A stretch of 64,000 nucleotides of DNA from Nymphaea colorata (GCF_008831285.2 NC_045144.1:15425858-15489857); one strand, 5' to 3'; numbered from the stretch's first letter, positions 11,731 to 24,740 are shown. The notes: generated by a model from the letters alone, not told the origin. Translations and numbers: made by a program.

Positions 11731-12360
11731 TCACCCAAAAATTTAACCGAAAAGAATGGCATGTTAAAATCATAAATGACCCCAACGATAACAAGCTATA
11801 ATTTGTTCAGTAAAAAACAACCAAAATGAAAACCACCTTACAAAAAAATTGTGTTCGTACTCTTTGAAAAAAGTTTTGTGGAGGCTGTAATTTAGGTCAC
11901 CTAGTGTTTTCCCAGACAAGAATCTGCAATGGAGAAAGTTGATTACTCGAATTATACTTGTAAAATCGGGCAATTTCACTGTCATAATCTTATTACAGCG
12001 GTTCAATGAAAAAAAAATTGATTCTTATTAGGCATTGAATCAGCGAATCCAGGTTGACTCATAAGGATTTTAGTAACACAGCCTACCTAATTGGATGAAA
12101 GGATATTGCAACTAATTAATTAATCGCCAACTTTAAACTTGTCCTCTCATATTTAGTACTAGAGAAAAAGCAGGCATAATATACACATCATCTGCTGCCC
12201 CTGTTTGAAGCTGGTCATATATACATTGTCCCTATGTATGAAATTTCATGTTTCATTTTAATAACGACAAAAAATGCCTATGTTTAATACAAAAGGAAAC
12301 TTTTTTGTAAAGAAAAAAAAAAACCCAAAAAAACATTTGCAGATTGTTACGACCAACATA
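11731..12360. other. AT-rich, no gene recognised
   Basis: Poly-A/T tracts and short shadows only. I see no repeat pairing with other parts of the window. Confidence 0.5.
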
Positions 12361-12369
12361 CTCCTTTAA

Positions 12370-12600
12370 GCAGTAAACATCATCTCGCGCTTATGTTTAG
12401 TGTTAGTTCATATATCCATTTGTTATCTCAATATCTCATAAACCTTTTGTCATCTCATAAACATTATCTCCTACTTATATTTATCATTATTTCATACAAC
12501 CACATTCATCTGTTATTTATTATCTCATAAATCTTTTATTATATCATGCTTATTTGTTATTTCATACATATTTGTTATCTCACGTACTTGGGCATGAAAA
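12370..12600. repeat. Degenerate short repeats of ttatctcata type
   Basis: Strings like tgttatctca, tcataaacc and tatttcatac recur about ten times without a fixed period. This looks like a low-complexity or decayed minisatellite block. Confidence 0.6.
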
Positions 12601-12689
12601 TAAATGTGTCTATTAATAATATAATCCACATCCAGCATATACTTGTTACATACATGTGGGCAACGTACAAAACTCGATTCTACCCGAGT

Positions 12690-12827
12690 CCCTTTTCTTC
12701 TGTCCGAAGTCCCATAAAAAAGCCTGATCGAAGATAAAGATGAAGGTGAAATGGTTGTCCCTTTTCTTCTGTCCGAAGTCCCATAAAAAAGCCTGATCGA
12801 AGATAAAGATGAAGGTGAAATGGTTGT
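12690..12827. repeat. 69-bp perfect tandem duplication
   Basis: The unit beginning cccttttcttctgtccg at 12690 is repeated at 12759. Both copies run to aaatggttgt. The match appears exact, so it is recent. Confidence 0.92.
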
Positions 12828-12829
12828 TG

Positions 12830-13690
12830 AAGAATTGCATCCCCAATGATGATATCGTGGTCATGGGAGAACGGAAACTCAAACATTTTCATGATAGCAA
12901 GTGAAAAGAAAGAGGTCGAATTAAATTTATGGTATGATATGATATGTGAAATATGAGCAAGAGACCTATTTCCAAGGACCAAAGCAGTAACTGGCATCAG
13001 GTGATCTCCTAGTCAGAGACTGCCATTAATGAGATCGAATTACATGCACAGGCCTGGTGTGTATGCAATAAATGCACACTCAATAAGAAGAGAAGTGGGG
13101 TTGGGGTATTTTGGAAAATTTATATTAAGATATGTACATTTTAGGCTTCTAACATTTTCATAAACTTCTTTTCATCCTTTTTTTTTTCTACTTTACCATG
13201 GGCATTTTGGTAATGTAATGGCGTGTGCATGTAGCCACCTTCTATAATTAATAACTGCGTTTCATTTAGGAGCACCAGGACAGATCTGTCCTGTTTTGAT
13301 GTATTGTCTTTTTTGGAGATAGGATGAAGAGTTAGACCAATATTTTCATCTTACAAACCATTATCTAAGATTTCCCTTCTGTTTGCTAATTGCATCGAAA
13401 ACTTGTAAATGATTTTCCTTCTTGGTGATCAAGGTAAGTTGTTAGCCTAACGAAATTTGTTTGAAATGTGAAGATAGTTAACAAGGATTGTCAACTCTAA
13501 AACTGATCGTCCGCTGAAGATCGCTGAGAATATTGAGCTGTTGAAAGGGTTGGAAACTGACGAATTTAAGAGTGAAGTTGGCATTAATCGACTAGTTATA
13601 TTCTCTCTTTCCAGTAACATCTTGACTTTTTGTGGAAAAAAAAAAACAATGGTACTCCATGAGCAGCGATGATGATGTAGTAATTTATAG
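12830..13690. other. No gene recognised
   Basis: AT-rich sequence. A slightly more balanced patch at 13480-13620 has an open minus frame but no family I can name. Confidence 0.45.
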
Positions 13691-13870
13691 GTTTCCATCT
13701 TGTTTTTAGTTGGAAAAACAAAACCATCACTAGTTTGGCCATTAGTCAACATTAATTGGAAAACAAGAATAAGAAAGTTGATTATTATATTATTGGTGTA
13801 CATTAGTTGAAAACAAAAAAAAAATAATTAATGATAGAAAAAAGGTCAACAACCTAATCTATTATGAACA
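13690..13870 (+). repeat. Diverged partial copy of the arm
   Basis: Resembles left-arm 3690-3890: cttgttttta gttggaa, repeated ttggaaaac, ttaatgatag, and caac-ctaatc-atgaacaa. Confidence 0.6.
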
Positions 13871-14005
13871 AGCTCCAATAGCTTCAAACATGTTAGCGTC
13901 TAAGTCACATAAATAGGACCACGAGTTTGGCTAGGGGCATGGGCAGTGCAAGGATGAGAATTTTAGAAAATCTTGATAAGATTGCGGCAATAAAAGAGTG
14001 TGTGT

Positions 14006-14006
14006 G

Positions 14007-14071
<65 letters not shown>
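14006..14071. repeat. (TA)n microsatellite
   Basis: A TA run of about 33 units preceded by tgtgtgtatgtg. Confidence 0.95.
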
Positions 14072-14073
<2 letters not shown>

Positions 14074-14089
14074 TGAGAGAAAAAAATTG

Positions 14090-15060
14090 GAAAAAACCAG
14101 ACCCTTTAATATTTTGCTAAAAAATTATTTTAAATAAAATATAAATATCCTGATATATTTATAAAAACTATTTTAATATAAAACATGCTTTGAATAAAGT
14201 TTTTTTTCTGAAAAATATCTTCCTTTCTATTATCAAAATGTTGATGCTATAAGAGCCATTCATTTTTACCAATTATGAAAACACTATTAAAATCCAAAAA
14301 ATGATCAACCTAATATATATTTTGCATGATCAATCAATCTTTAAGATCATATTAATGAGGTTAAATTTCCCCAAAAAACACTTTTTGTGATCAATTTGTA
14401 ATGGTTTTCGTATTCCAACTAAAAACAAGAAGGCCGCAGTTCTTGCCATCTGTTCATTGTGGAAATAAGTTTAATGATGCCATGCCTTGGTTTTTTCCTT
14501 CAATATTTCTTTCTTTAGATAACTTCGACTTTGCCATTTAGAATTTATTCTGTACATTCTTTTAGGTAGATTGCCCTTAGCATTAAACCAGCTAGCAAGC
14601 TAATCAAAAATTTCTTAAGAAAAAGACGTTAATCAAGTTATTTTAAGTTTTATCGATTTTTTATTTAATTTATTTATGTGTTCGAGTTTAGGAAATAGGG
14701 ATATAGAGAAATTGGTAAACTCCGGACACTTAGGGTCATGGGTAAAATCCAGACCCTTTAATTTTTTGGTAAAAAGTTATTTTGAATAAAATATAAATAA
14801 CTTAATATATTTATAAAAACTATTTTGATATAAAACTTACTTTCAATCAAGTTGTTTTTATGAAAAATGTTGATTTGTCTATTATCAAAATGATGATGCA
14901 ACGAGAGCCATTCATTTTTGCTTATTATAAAAAGTGTAGCACTCAAAAACATGATTAACTTAATATATATATTGCACCAGCTTACCCTTAAGATTATATT
15001 GGTAAGGTTAGATTTTTATAAAAAAAAAAGCACTTTAAATATCATAGTTAATAGGTCTGG
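14090..15060 (-). repeat. Two tandem inverted partial copies of the arm
   Basis: The segments 14090-14350 and 14745-15010 are copies of each other: both have ccagaccctttaat, aaataaaatataaat and atatttataaaaacta. Both match 19000-19240 directly and 3240-3420 in reverse. The part 14400-14700 matches 18160-18480 (aagaaggccgcagttc, catgccttggttttttcc). Together they are additional right-arm-like material inside the loop. Confidence 0.8.
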
Positions 15061-15069
15061 TTTTCTCCC

Positions 15070-15535
15070 TTTTTTTTGTCCGGCTAATTGATAGCTTGCT
15101 AAGTTTACCTAAATCTCAAAATAGCCTTAGACCCGGCAGTACTATCATAAAGAGTCCGCTTTTTCTTAACTTTTTCGTAAGCATACTATGGTCATTGCTT
15201 TATTTTCTTAACTTCTCTCACACCCAAAAGTGAGGTACAATAACTCACGTCAACAATGAACAAGCTCAGGTAGTGAGCTAACGTCCAAGCACCCAACGCC
15301 CTTGCACTTGAGCACACACTTGAAACTCTCACACAACAGCACACATCCCGAAGTGAGCACACGGACTCACTCAACTCTTACTTGATACTTTCATACCAGC
15401 TCATGAAGTGACCAGCAAGCATCACTCACTTGCTCAAGACACTCAACACTCTTACTTTATCTACTCACTTGCTCAAGGACTCGAAACTAACCCAACTCAA
15501 TGCCTAACACAAAGACAGTAGGGGAAAAGAAATAG
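15070..15535. other. Sequence rich in cactcac/cttgctcaag motifs
   Basis: From 15225 to 15500 the strings actcacttgctcaag, gtgagc and acactc recur. Composition differs from the AT-rich neighbours. No ORF of note. It may be part of a transposable element, but no end or family was identified. Confidence 0.4.
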
Positions 15536-15559
15536 GTGGTGTGCTTCCACCGAATTCTA

Positions 15560-15745
15560 CAATTTTTTTAATGTCATCTTTAAGCATAGCACCGATCGCA
15601 AGGTTTCCAGACGTGATATTGGAAGATGAAGGTGAAATTTGAAAAAAAAAATCAGGACGGAGTACATGTATCTTTGTCGAATGCAGCTGTATCAAATTTG
15701 GCGTGAATCTCGCTGCCCTTCGAAAACTCTGCTTTCTGTGAGGAC
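15560..15745 (-). pseudogene. PP2: Broken PP2 second-exon fragment
   Basis: On the minus strand a 3' splice site (atgcag) at about 15746-15751 is followed by codons SQKAEFSKGSEIHAKFDTAAFDKD. This corresponds position by position to the start of exon 2 in the other PP2 copies (QKAE, FDTA and DKD are shared). The frame then breaks by a small deletion near the YS strand, meets a stop, and conserved downstream blocks such as DGEEW are missing. No exon 1 is seen. It is opposite in orientation to the other two PP2 copies, as expected if it came from the inverted duplication. Confidence 0.75.
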
Positions 15746-15853
15746 CTGCATGGCACAACTTATGTGATACGTATATTGTCAACAAATAAGCTGATATATT
15801 CAAGAAATTATCACGGATATATATATACAAGCTGATACATTCAAGAAATGATC

Positions 15854-15855
<2 letters not shown>

Positions 15856-15890
<35 letters not shown>
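15856..15890. repeat. (TA)n microsatellite with duplicated flank
   Basis: A TA run preceded by two copies of the segment aagctgatacattcaagaaat... / ...aagctgatatattcaag (15788 and 15829). Confidence 0.85.
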
Positions 15891-15895
<5 letters not shown>

Positions 15896-15899
15896 TCTT

Positions 15900-16690
15900 G
15901 TAGCTGCTAAACACTTGATAGTTTTTGTCAGTGTGGAGTCTGAAAATTTGATCAAAGGGACACTTACTTTAGTGGGTATGGTCCTTATGAGGCATTAACG
16001 TGAGTTTTCTATGGACTCAGATCCAACCACTTCCTAATAAAAATTTTCAAGTATTGCTGTTGGTTGTCCTGTGCAATGGCTCACACCAGCCCACACCTAG
16101 CTCCGCTACTGTTTTTTCCCCTTATTCTTTTTTTTTTTACTGTGCATGGAAAAACTGATTAGCATTTTCATTTTTTGCACTACATTTTTACCTAAAAAAC
16201 CGGTGACTTTAATTTTCATGACATTAGGGAATAACAAACTAGTGCCGTCCATCTTTTTGATCGGAGGGCCCGTTATTATTATTATTTTTTTATGTGCAGA
16301 GTGTGTGCACGATGGTGGAAGATGGAAAGGGTTGGAGGAACTGTCCCCCCTTCACCACTGCCAAAAGGTGAAGGGTCCATTAGAGCCTCTCGATCGGACG
16401 ATCGGGTGACATAATGGGCTGTATGCCGGTCAATGTGAACATGAAGTGTGAGTGCTCCTCTTTGAGAATGGAAAGAAAGTGAGAATGAAATTAAGACAAT
16501 GTGAGCTATTCAAACCAACAAAACTTGAATTTTACCTTAGGTTTTACTCTTCTCCTTTCCCAAAAATTGACGGTTTGCACTTTTATCTTCTTATTGCTAT
16601 GCTTGTGAGTTTTTAGGCACCTTGCATTGTGTATGCCCCCTTTGTCATTGTTTCCAAAATATATAACAGATTCCTGTTTCATTGAAGATC
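15900..16690. other. No gene recognised; one repeat scrap
   Basis: The part 16070-16115 (ggctcacacc, ctagctccgctact) belongs to the dispersed family whose better copies lie at 33880 and 37045. The rest is unassigned. Confidence 0.5.
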
Positions 16691-16704
16691 TCTTTGTTTC
16701 ATTG

Positions 16705-16829
<125 letters not shown>

Positions 16830-17560
16830 AGAGTAGAAATCCCACAATCGTCTCATAATGCTTCAGGCTGCATGCATGAATTTAAAGCTCCTTGATGTAG
16901 TTAATGGGGCAGCTGTGGGCGGATTGAGTTCCCACTAGCTGTAGGCCCTCCTTATATATATAGGACGCAGATTTCTCTGGTTGTTCAGATGTTTCGGTCT
17001 CTCGTACATGCAGTCAGGTATTGCACCGTGTTGCATGTGTGAGAGGCCAAAACATCCAGATGGCTGGTGTGTATATAAGTGGTACCTCTTGGGTGGTTTT
17101 TTGGAGATTGTGTGGAAAATTTTGTTATCTTTTATATGTTCCTGACATAGAAGTATTTATTTATAAGTTTTTTTGAGCCGTCATTTTCATTTGTATGAAG
17201 TATTGGCCTAATGTGTGTGCTTACTTTCCCCAATACATGTTTCCATAGGGATTGCAATTTTGGAACAATTTTTGTTCCTCTCCTCTTCGTTCCTAGGACC
17301 GATTTTTGCAGCTTGTAACAACCAAACTTATAGTTATCTAGAGAAAACTGAAGACTAGCTTATATAACTTTTAGAAAGATTTTCATCGTAAAAATCATTG
17401 ATAAGTTGGTACTTCTCCTATTCTTCATTTGTTCTGAAGTATTGGCATAATGTGTGTGTTTGCTTTTCCCCATTTCCTCTGTTTATTACACGTTAAGAAC
17501 CAACTTATTGCTTTTTGATAGATTTAGTTAATGTTGTTCATCTCTGCTACTTATGGTCTC
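16830..17560. other. No gene recognised
   Basis: AT-rich intervening sequence up to the inner end of the right arm. It contains two loosely similar stretches (ttaatgtgtgtgc-type at 17210 and 17450). Confidence 0.45.
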
Positions 17561-20384
17561 CATGCCAGTCTTTATTTATATATATATATATATATATATA
17601 CTTCCATGGTTCCTATATTACTCGATTGCTCAAACTGCCACTTCTCATTTCTATGGCAAAAGGAGTCCCAGCGCTACGACAATTCTGGTGCTACGTTCAG
17701 CAACACTATAATACAAAAACTATTGGTGCTATCAGTAAAGGGTTCATTAACGTTTTTGCAATTTTTACTGACATTTTTTGTCATCAGCAATGACATGTAT
17801 GTTTCTAGTGCATTCAAATGTTAATCTCAAAGGATGATTACTAAATTAACATAGAGATGTTTCGTGATGTATGAGGGGAAGAAATTAGATTAATTTAACT
17901 GCCACAACAATTCAAAAAGTTTCAGGAAATTTTGATTGTAGAGCTTCGTGGAGATAGCAACATGCCGACGTGTTTGGAGCCAATATTTGTAATTGTTCAT
18001 ATTCAATTGGTTTGCTGGCCTTCCTCTATCATTAGTCAGTGCTTTTTCTTTTCCAACTAATATAGAATAATTGGAAATATTAACCTAGTATAATATCATC
18101 AGCCAATGTTTTTCCTTGTGTTTTCCAAATAATATAGACTGATGGGAAACTGAATAATTTGTAATGTTTTTCGTATTCCAACTAAAAACAAGAAGGCGGC
18201 AGTTCTTGCCATTTGTTCATTGTGGAAATTTAAGTTTAATGATGCCATGCCTTGGTTTTTTCCTTCAATAATTCTTTCTTTAGATAATTTTGACTTTGCC
18301 ATTTAGAATTTATTGAGTAAATTCTTTAAGTAGATTGCCATTAGCATTAAACCAGCTAGCTAGCTAATCAAAATTTTCTTAAGATAAAAACGTTAATCAA
18401 GAAGCTTTAGCTATTTTTTTAAAACTTATTTATGTGCTTGGGTTTTCGGAAATAGGAATATCGAGAAAATGGTAAAAACCAGATCCTTTAATTTTTTTGC
18501 TAAAGGATCAAGTTATTTTGATGAAAAATGTTGATTTTTCTATTATCAAAATGAGGGCCATTCATTTTTGTTATTACAAAACGGTATTAAAACCCAAAAA
18601 CACGATCAACTTAATATATATTTTCCAACTAATATAGAATAATTAGAAATATTAACCTAGTATAATATCATCAAGCAATGTTTTTCCTTGTGTTTTCCAA
18701 ACAATATAGATTAATGGACAACTAAATAATTTGTAATGGTTTTAGTAACCAACTAAAAACAAGAAGGCCGCAGTTCTTGCCATTTGTTCATTGTGGAAAT
18801 TTAAGTTTAATGACGCCATGCCTTGGTTTTTTCCTTTAATATTGCTTTCGTTAGATAACTTTGACTTTATTCAGTACATTCTTTAATGTTGATTGCCAAG
18901 CTAATTAAAATTTTCTTAGATAAAGACGTTAACCAAGTTATTTTAAGTTTTAGCTAATTTTAGAAGTATTGCGAAATTGGTAAAAACCAGACCCTTTAAT
19001 TTTTTGCTAAAAGGTTATTTTAAATAAAATATAAATAACTTAATATATTTATAAAAACTATTTTGATGTAGAACATAATTTGAATCAAATTGTTTTTATG
19101 AAAAATATTGATTTTTCTATTATCAAATTGGTGATGGTACGAGAGCCATTCATTTTTGCTTATTACAAAAACAGTATTAAAACCCAAAAAACATTATTTG
19201 GCCTTAAAATCATATTGGTAAGGCTAGATTTTTTATAAAAAAAAACACTTTAAATATCATATTTAATAGGCCATTGCCGTCCTTCCCCATGCTGCGGATC
19301 TCTGCATGCCGCACTGTCCTCCATATCCAATCCTGCTCGTGCTCCTTCAAAGCTACTGTCTCAGAGCATTGTCGTCATCCACAATCTGCTCGCCTTCCTC
19401 TGAGGCTTGGAAGACAAGCAGGATCGGCAACCGCTTGGAACGTGCAAAATCTTCATTATATTGACTGAGAAAATCCTATTTTATATGATATTGATGGACC
19501 AGTCCAAGATTCCTTGAAAAGTGACGCAGCAAAATTACATGCTATATTAGTTTTTCTTTTGTTTTCCTTTTTTTTCTATTGTTTCCATCCTTTTTGAGTT
19601 GGGAAGGATAAAGGTGCATTTTACTCATGATGTTAGTTTCAGCATGAGGCACATTTGGCCATTTCGCTTCTGAACATTTTCTTTTCATACTCTTTCCTCT
19701 TCCTTTTTCACTTCTTTTATTGTTAAAATTGCTTTCATTTGAATTTTCTTGTCGAAAACACTTTAGCCTATTATGTTTTATTATCCATCTTCTTTTTATT
19801 CTTTTTGGAGAGACTGAGCCTCTTTTTAGCATTTCAAGAAAATGTAAAAAAAGCAGAAAAAGGCAAATACCCTCTATCTTATCAACACTCAACTTTTGTT
19901 GAAGTTACTTTACAGAAAGGTTCGAGAAATGTTAAAAACATCTCTATTCATTTGTTTCATTCTTCTATAAAAAGGTTAGAGAAAAATTAGTCACTTAGGA
20001 TTTTGTAGTATGAAATAGATTTAGTTTATAATATTCTTTCCAATAATCCGATTGCTGCAAAATTAAGTGTCATGACAGTCTTAAAATAATGGATCACGCT
20101 TTTTTAAGATGAGACACTCTTAGGTTTAGATTGTGTATGGTAAAGGCTGGATCCAACCTAAATTGAAGCCACTTAATCCCTACTTTCAACTGGAGCATAT
20201 ATGCCGCATATTATTCTGCCATGTTAACCATACAAGAGCAAGTTGATTAACTAGAAGAAAATTGTCAATTAGCTTAATAAACAAAACATTTTTTTTCCTG
20301 AAATGCTTCCAAGAAAGTCTGAATATACTTGACATGATATCTAATTGCCACAGTATTATTGTTCTCATCATTCCCTAAATAGCT
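17560..20384 (-). repeat. Right arm of long inverted repeat
   Basis: Reverse-complement partner of 2018-4262. It is longer because about 500 bp (18475-18960) is an extra partial tandem copy of arm sequence: aagaaggccgcagttcttgc occurs at both about 18190 and 18760. The outer end lies near 20384, where similarity to the left arm stops in ctatttaggg-type sequence. No transposase or target-site duplication was found at either end. A segmental inverted duplication is more likely than a transposon. Confidence 0.85.
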
Positions 20385-21005
20385 TCGGGGGCAGACCAAC
20401 AACTTTTACTAGAAGACATGGGAGGCCATTACTATCACAAGCTAGGCACTAATATGGATCTCGATTGATTAACTCCCACAATAACCCATCATTATCTATT
20501 CCTACTCTATACAACACGGTAACTTATTAAATCTCTCCACAGCACTAGAACTAATGACGTTTCATCCTTGAATTCTCTATCATTCAAGAACCGATATTCT
20601 CAATGGAAGATATCTTGGGCCTTCAAAAGCCTGAATAATAATGTCTTAAGTTTTCTAAACTCCTGTCCAGATGTGAGCTTTTCAGAAAATTTCAGCTGAA
20701 TGAATTCAATGCACATAAGGTTTTATTAGTTGCATCTACTTACATGGTTTGGATAATAAAGCAGAACAAGTAAGGTACATGAAATAGTAATGGATAGCAT
20801 GGATTGGGTTTTCTTGGGTAGCATTTTGCTCTTGGGGTTCTTTTATAAAGGTATCACTAGCATCTGCTGTAATGTTATTGTCATTTTTCATATAAAATTA
20901 CTCAAAATAGTTTATTTTCAAGCTTAGAATTTTCTTTGTTTCTTATATCTGAACTCCCCTTAGCAGCTTGGAGCTCTGGTACTTTATTGAAATTCTGATT
21001 TTGGT
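20385..21005. other. Upstream of the receptor-kinase relic; possible signal-peptide exon
   Basis: At 20790-20850 a short plus-strand frame reads MDSMDWVFLGSILLLGFFYK, followed by a GT. This would suit the signal-peptide exon of a receptor kinase. The assignment is a guess from position and hydrophobicity. The rest is unassigned. Confidence 0.3.
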
Positions 21006-21504
21006 TTGGTCTGCTCAAGAACCCAGAGCTTGCAGTGGATGTCATTTCCATTTGGTGAGTTACTCTATCTCAATGAAAGTATTCCTTTTAATTTAGGCAA
21101 TTTAACCAGATTTTTGCATCTAAACCTTTCTTTCAATCACCTTGAATGCCTAGTTCCTCAAGTGTGGATACTTCAAAGGTTACATTTATCTGATTTAGAT
21201 GGAAACCCTGGACTTTGTGGAGAAAATGTACTCAAGCTTTGCAGTAAGAAAAACTCCCACAAAGTCATCAGTAGAACCCATTTCATCATCATAGTGTCGT
21301 CTTCCATCCTCTTTCTTGCAATCATCTTCTCTGCAGTTCTAGTTGTTGGAACATGGAGGAAGAGAAACAATGCTGGGGATTCACATGTGTCATTCATTGC
21401 AAGAGACCCTCGAAAGGTACACTGAAATTGAGTTAGAGGTGGCTATTGAAAACTTTGATCCTAGTAGCATTATTGGCAATTTCAACATAGTTTATAATTT
21501 ATAA
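21006..21504 (+). pseudogene. LRR receptor-like kinase (FLS2-like) relic
   Basis: The frame contains the last leucine-rich repeat (LGNLTRFLHLNLSFNHLEC), the capping motif DLDGNPGLCG, and a single membrane span (FIIIVSSSILFLAIIFSAVL) followed by the basic stop-transfer WRKR. This order is typical of the LRR XII receptor kinases. At about 21415 the frame shifts by one base. The next frame reads RYTEIELEVAIENFDPSSIIG, the juxtamembrane/kinase start of the same family, then meets a stop within about 10 codons. Almost all LRRs and the kinase domain are absent, so this is a fragment. In life such proteins sense microbial or endogenous peptides at the plasma membrane. This copy cannot signal. Confidence 0.75.
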
Positions 21505-21511
21505 CTTAAAA

Positions 21512-22290
21512 GGAAATGGTTCAGTACCATAGATTGAATGAGTTTCTTCATTTAGACCATGACATGGTATTTAGTTCACTTATAATGGCATTAATGATAT
21601 TCAATTTTTATTGTTCTCATCAAATTTTAGCCTCATTTCTAAGTTTTCAGAATTGATAGTGACTAACTTGTCTTGTAAGATATTACAGAAACTGCTATCT
21701 TTGATGTTAAAATTCCCCTACAATTTTCCATTTTCAAATGGCAAGCAGTCTCTTAGGTTCCATGTTGCTATTTGGGAACCAGTTTCTGATGTACTGCTTA
21801 GCTTTTTAATCAAATCTAATGTGCTCTTATAGTCTGCACTTCTGGTATTTCTGTAGGTTGAAACTCTTATTCTTCAGACTTGTTGAGATTGGTGGTGGCC
21901 AGATGTCAGCCTCTACTGACTCCAACAGCATGATGACCAATATTTATTGGCTTCATCAAAAGATGATAGGTTTCACCAGCAAAAAATAAGGTCTGCCCAA
22001 TCCTTTGGTCAGGTCTTTTTGGTACTCATGTGCAAATGACTACATGCTTAATGGGATAGCAAGGCCGTTGCCTTATGCATTGTGAGGAGAACTCTCAAAT
22101 CCAACAAGGTATATTATGTACCATAATAGGCATTCTCCTCTGTATATTTTTATGGTTGTAGGGAGCTTTAAATTATCACACTGTAGCTTCAGTCTCTAGA
22201 GATTTTCATCCGTCTATGGAAAGTCTGATCCATCAATAAAAATTTATTTTTGCAGATGGCTTCTTTTCTTACCATCAGTAATATGTCGGT
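21512..22290. other. No gene recognised between the RLK relic and the LINE
   Basis: AT-rich with short frames only. It could include further decayed kinase or LINE 5' sequence, which I could not confirm. Confidence 0.4.
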
Positions 22291-23583
22291 TTTTTGTGGT
22301 GTAATTCATCAGTTGATGGTTATTTTCATCTCTCAGGTGGAACAATAAAGAACTTGAATAAAGATTATTGTTCATTTGTTTGGGGAGAAAGTGAACAATT
22401 GAGAAAATATCATTTTTTCAACTGGAAACTTATGTGCAGTTCAACTAAAGAGGGTGGATTTGGACTAATTGATTTGCTTACATTCAATAAGGCCCAAATC
22501 ATACTTTAGCTATTAGATTCAGAATATCTGATTTGGTTTGGGCAAGTTCTGCAGGAACTACATGTTTGAGATTTTGTAGTCTTCGGTATCCCAAATTGAA
22601 ACGCAAATTCTCTTGGAGCTGGAAGTATTCACGTTGGGGTTGGGTTGGGTATGCGGTTTGATGGGAGTTGAGAAATGGAAAAAGGACTCTTTTTTTGTTT
22701 GAATGTTGGGACTAGGGTGTGCTTCACTATCTTATTTTTACTAATGATTTTGATATATGTTGGAATTTTGTTGTTCGGTGGATAGCTTGAAATCTCTGCA
22801 TCCGAATGAGCTTATGGGTAGGTTGTGTTCCCTTTGGTTGAAGCATGGCATAGCTAATATTTTGTTAAGCAAGATGATACTTCAAAATAAGGAAATGTTG
22901 ACATGTCATCACTGAAAATGGTGGATTTATACCACCAAATCTTGTGGAGAGGGGAAGAAGACCCATAATCTATTTGGATATGGCAATCAAATGTTACTTG
23001 AAGAGCCAAATGGACCTTTTTTTGTGTAGTAATAAGTAGATGCCTTACTTTGGACAGACACAAGCTTTTTGATATTGCATTAACCAATTGTTGCCTATGT
23101 GTAAAAAAATGAAGAGTCAATAGCTCATACGTTTATTCATTGTGATTTTGTACTAGTAATCTGGAAGTTTTGTTGCTTCCAAATTTGACAGCAGGATTGT
23201 GTTTGACAAGTCACTTTCCTGAGTTTTCGGATTGGTGGAGAGGTTTTAAATTCAAAGGATCATGGATGAAAAGATGTTGGACCGTGTCTTTTCCTATGGT
23301 TAGCTAGTCTTTATGGAGGAATAAAAATTTAGAATTGGATGAGGGAGAAAAACTGCAAAGCTGGGTAGTCTGTTTCTCACTATGGGATGATATCAAGAAT
23401 GTTATATGTAATTCGACTTGGATTACTAATGCCAAATATGAGTTTCCAATATGGCTATTACCCTACATTCAGTCGAATCCATGTCTTTCGTTTGGTGTTA
23501 ATCAATTCATTATTTGGCCAGCACAAGCAAAAATAGGCAGATCAACGAAACTTGTGTTGAAGATCAAACTGGCTGATGACTGA
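22290..23583 (+). mobile_element. LINE ORF2 C-terminal relic
   Basis: Frames on the plus strand give FVWGESEQLRKYHFFNWKLM then STKEGGFGLIDLLTFNKA, the standard block after the reverse transcriptase in plant LINEs. Around 23110-23180 comes ESIAHTFIHCDFVLVIW, the zinc-binding (zf-RVT) motif, with H and C residues in place. Frames are broken between blocks, and the RT core itself was not found upstream. It is a 5'-truncated, dead copy, in the opposite orientation to the LINE at the left edge. Confidence 0.75.
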
Positions 23584-23584
23584 T

Positions 23585-24420
23585 GTAACCATGGTGGTAT
23601 TCATGAGGGAGTTGATTGGAATGTAGTTGGCTTCCTGTGGAACCTCATTGTTAACTTCCTTCGCCTTTAAGGGGAAGGGTGTTGTGGTGGCAGGTCCTTC
23701 TAGATGGATGAAATAGATTTAAAACCCTATTAATTGTTGCTATTCTAAAGGAATTGGAGTACAGTTAGTATTGAGAGATATATCGAAGTTGCATCTGATG
23801 CAACTTAATCCAAATGCAAGTGTTCTTAACCTGTTAAAGCTGTAAATCTGTGTTGTACCTAATTGAGTTTAGGGTTCTTTTTTTTTTTGGGAACAAGATT
23901 CTAGTCTCAGGTTTTTTTTTTCTTTTTTCTTATTTGGGAACAGTTTTCCATATTCTTTATATTTGCTATTCTTTTTCAACAAAATCTTATGGAGCGAGAT
24001 CCCAGTAGGTTTGCATTGGAATGAGGGATTAGGATGATAATAGTTTCCTCCTTTAAACAAATTAATGTTTAGATAATAATAGAAAATGTGCTAAATTAAA
24101 ATATTTCAAAATACCACACAACAAATGGGTAATAACAAATGATCGCCCAAACCTTTCTAGCCTAATGTTTCTTTTTCAAATGATAGTTCTCTCATAAGGG
24201 TGGGTATCAGGCAGCATACAGAACGAGTACTTAGTTACCTAGCCTGTGATAACCTGAGTTTGGGCTGGTTCTTACAACAAGACCACGATTGTGAACGTAA
24301 TGAAGGTTTCTTGTTTGCTGACTTTTCGTAAAGAGGCGTTGATAAAGACTAGACATGTACATGTACTACATTGCAAGTATTAAGTTGGTCAGCATTGACA
24401 TTTAACCAACTCTTCAGTGT
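23585..24420. other. No gene recognised
   Basis: Probably includes the LINE 3' tail. Poly-T tracts at 23878-23930. Otherwise unassigned AT-rich DNA. Confidence 0.4.
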
Positions 24421-24740
24421 TTGTTTGATTTACTCATAAGGACAGTGCCTATCAGTAATAGTGTTCTGTCCTTTTTACCAGCAGGCATAGTAATACTAAT
24501 GTATGTTGGGAACATCAGTAAGGGTTCAGACTTTCACTGACAATTGCTAGCGGCCACCAGTATTTATCTTATTATCACAAACATCCTTTTTGCTCTATAG
24601 TGTATGGTTACTTTACTCATGTGAGCCAATAACATCAGTAATGCTAATTTTACTGATGTGTTTTTCATGTGCGCCGATATAGCTTCATTTATTGATGCTT
24701 ATCCTTGATGTGAGTAATGATGGAACTTTAGTGACAGTTT
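24420..24740 (-). mobile_element. CACTA-like end with reiterated catcagtaa motifs
   Basis: Read on the minus strand, a terminus at 24602 gives CACTATAGAGCAAAAAGG, similar to CACTATAGAAAAA at 4019. Both sides carry repeated atcagtaa / tactgatg strings (24450, 24510, 24630, 24650), like CACTA subterminal repeats. Transposase and the other end are not visible. Confidence 0.4.
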
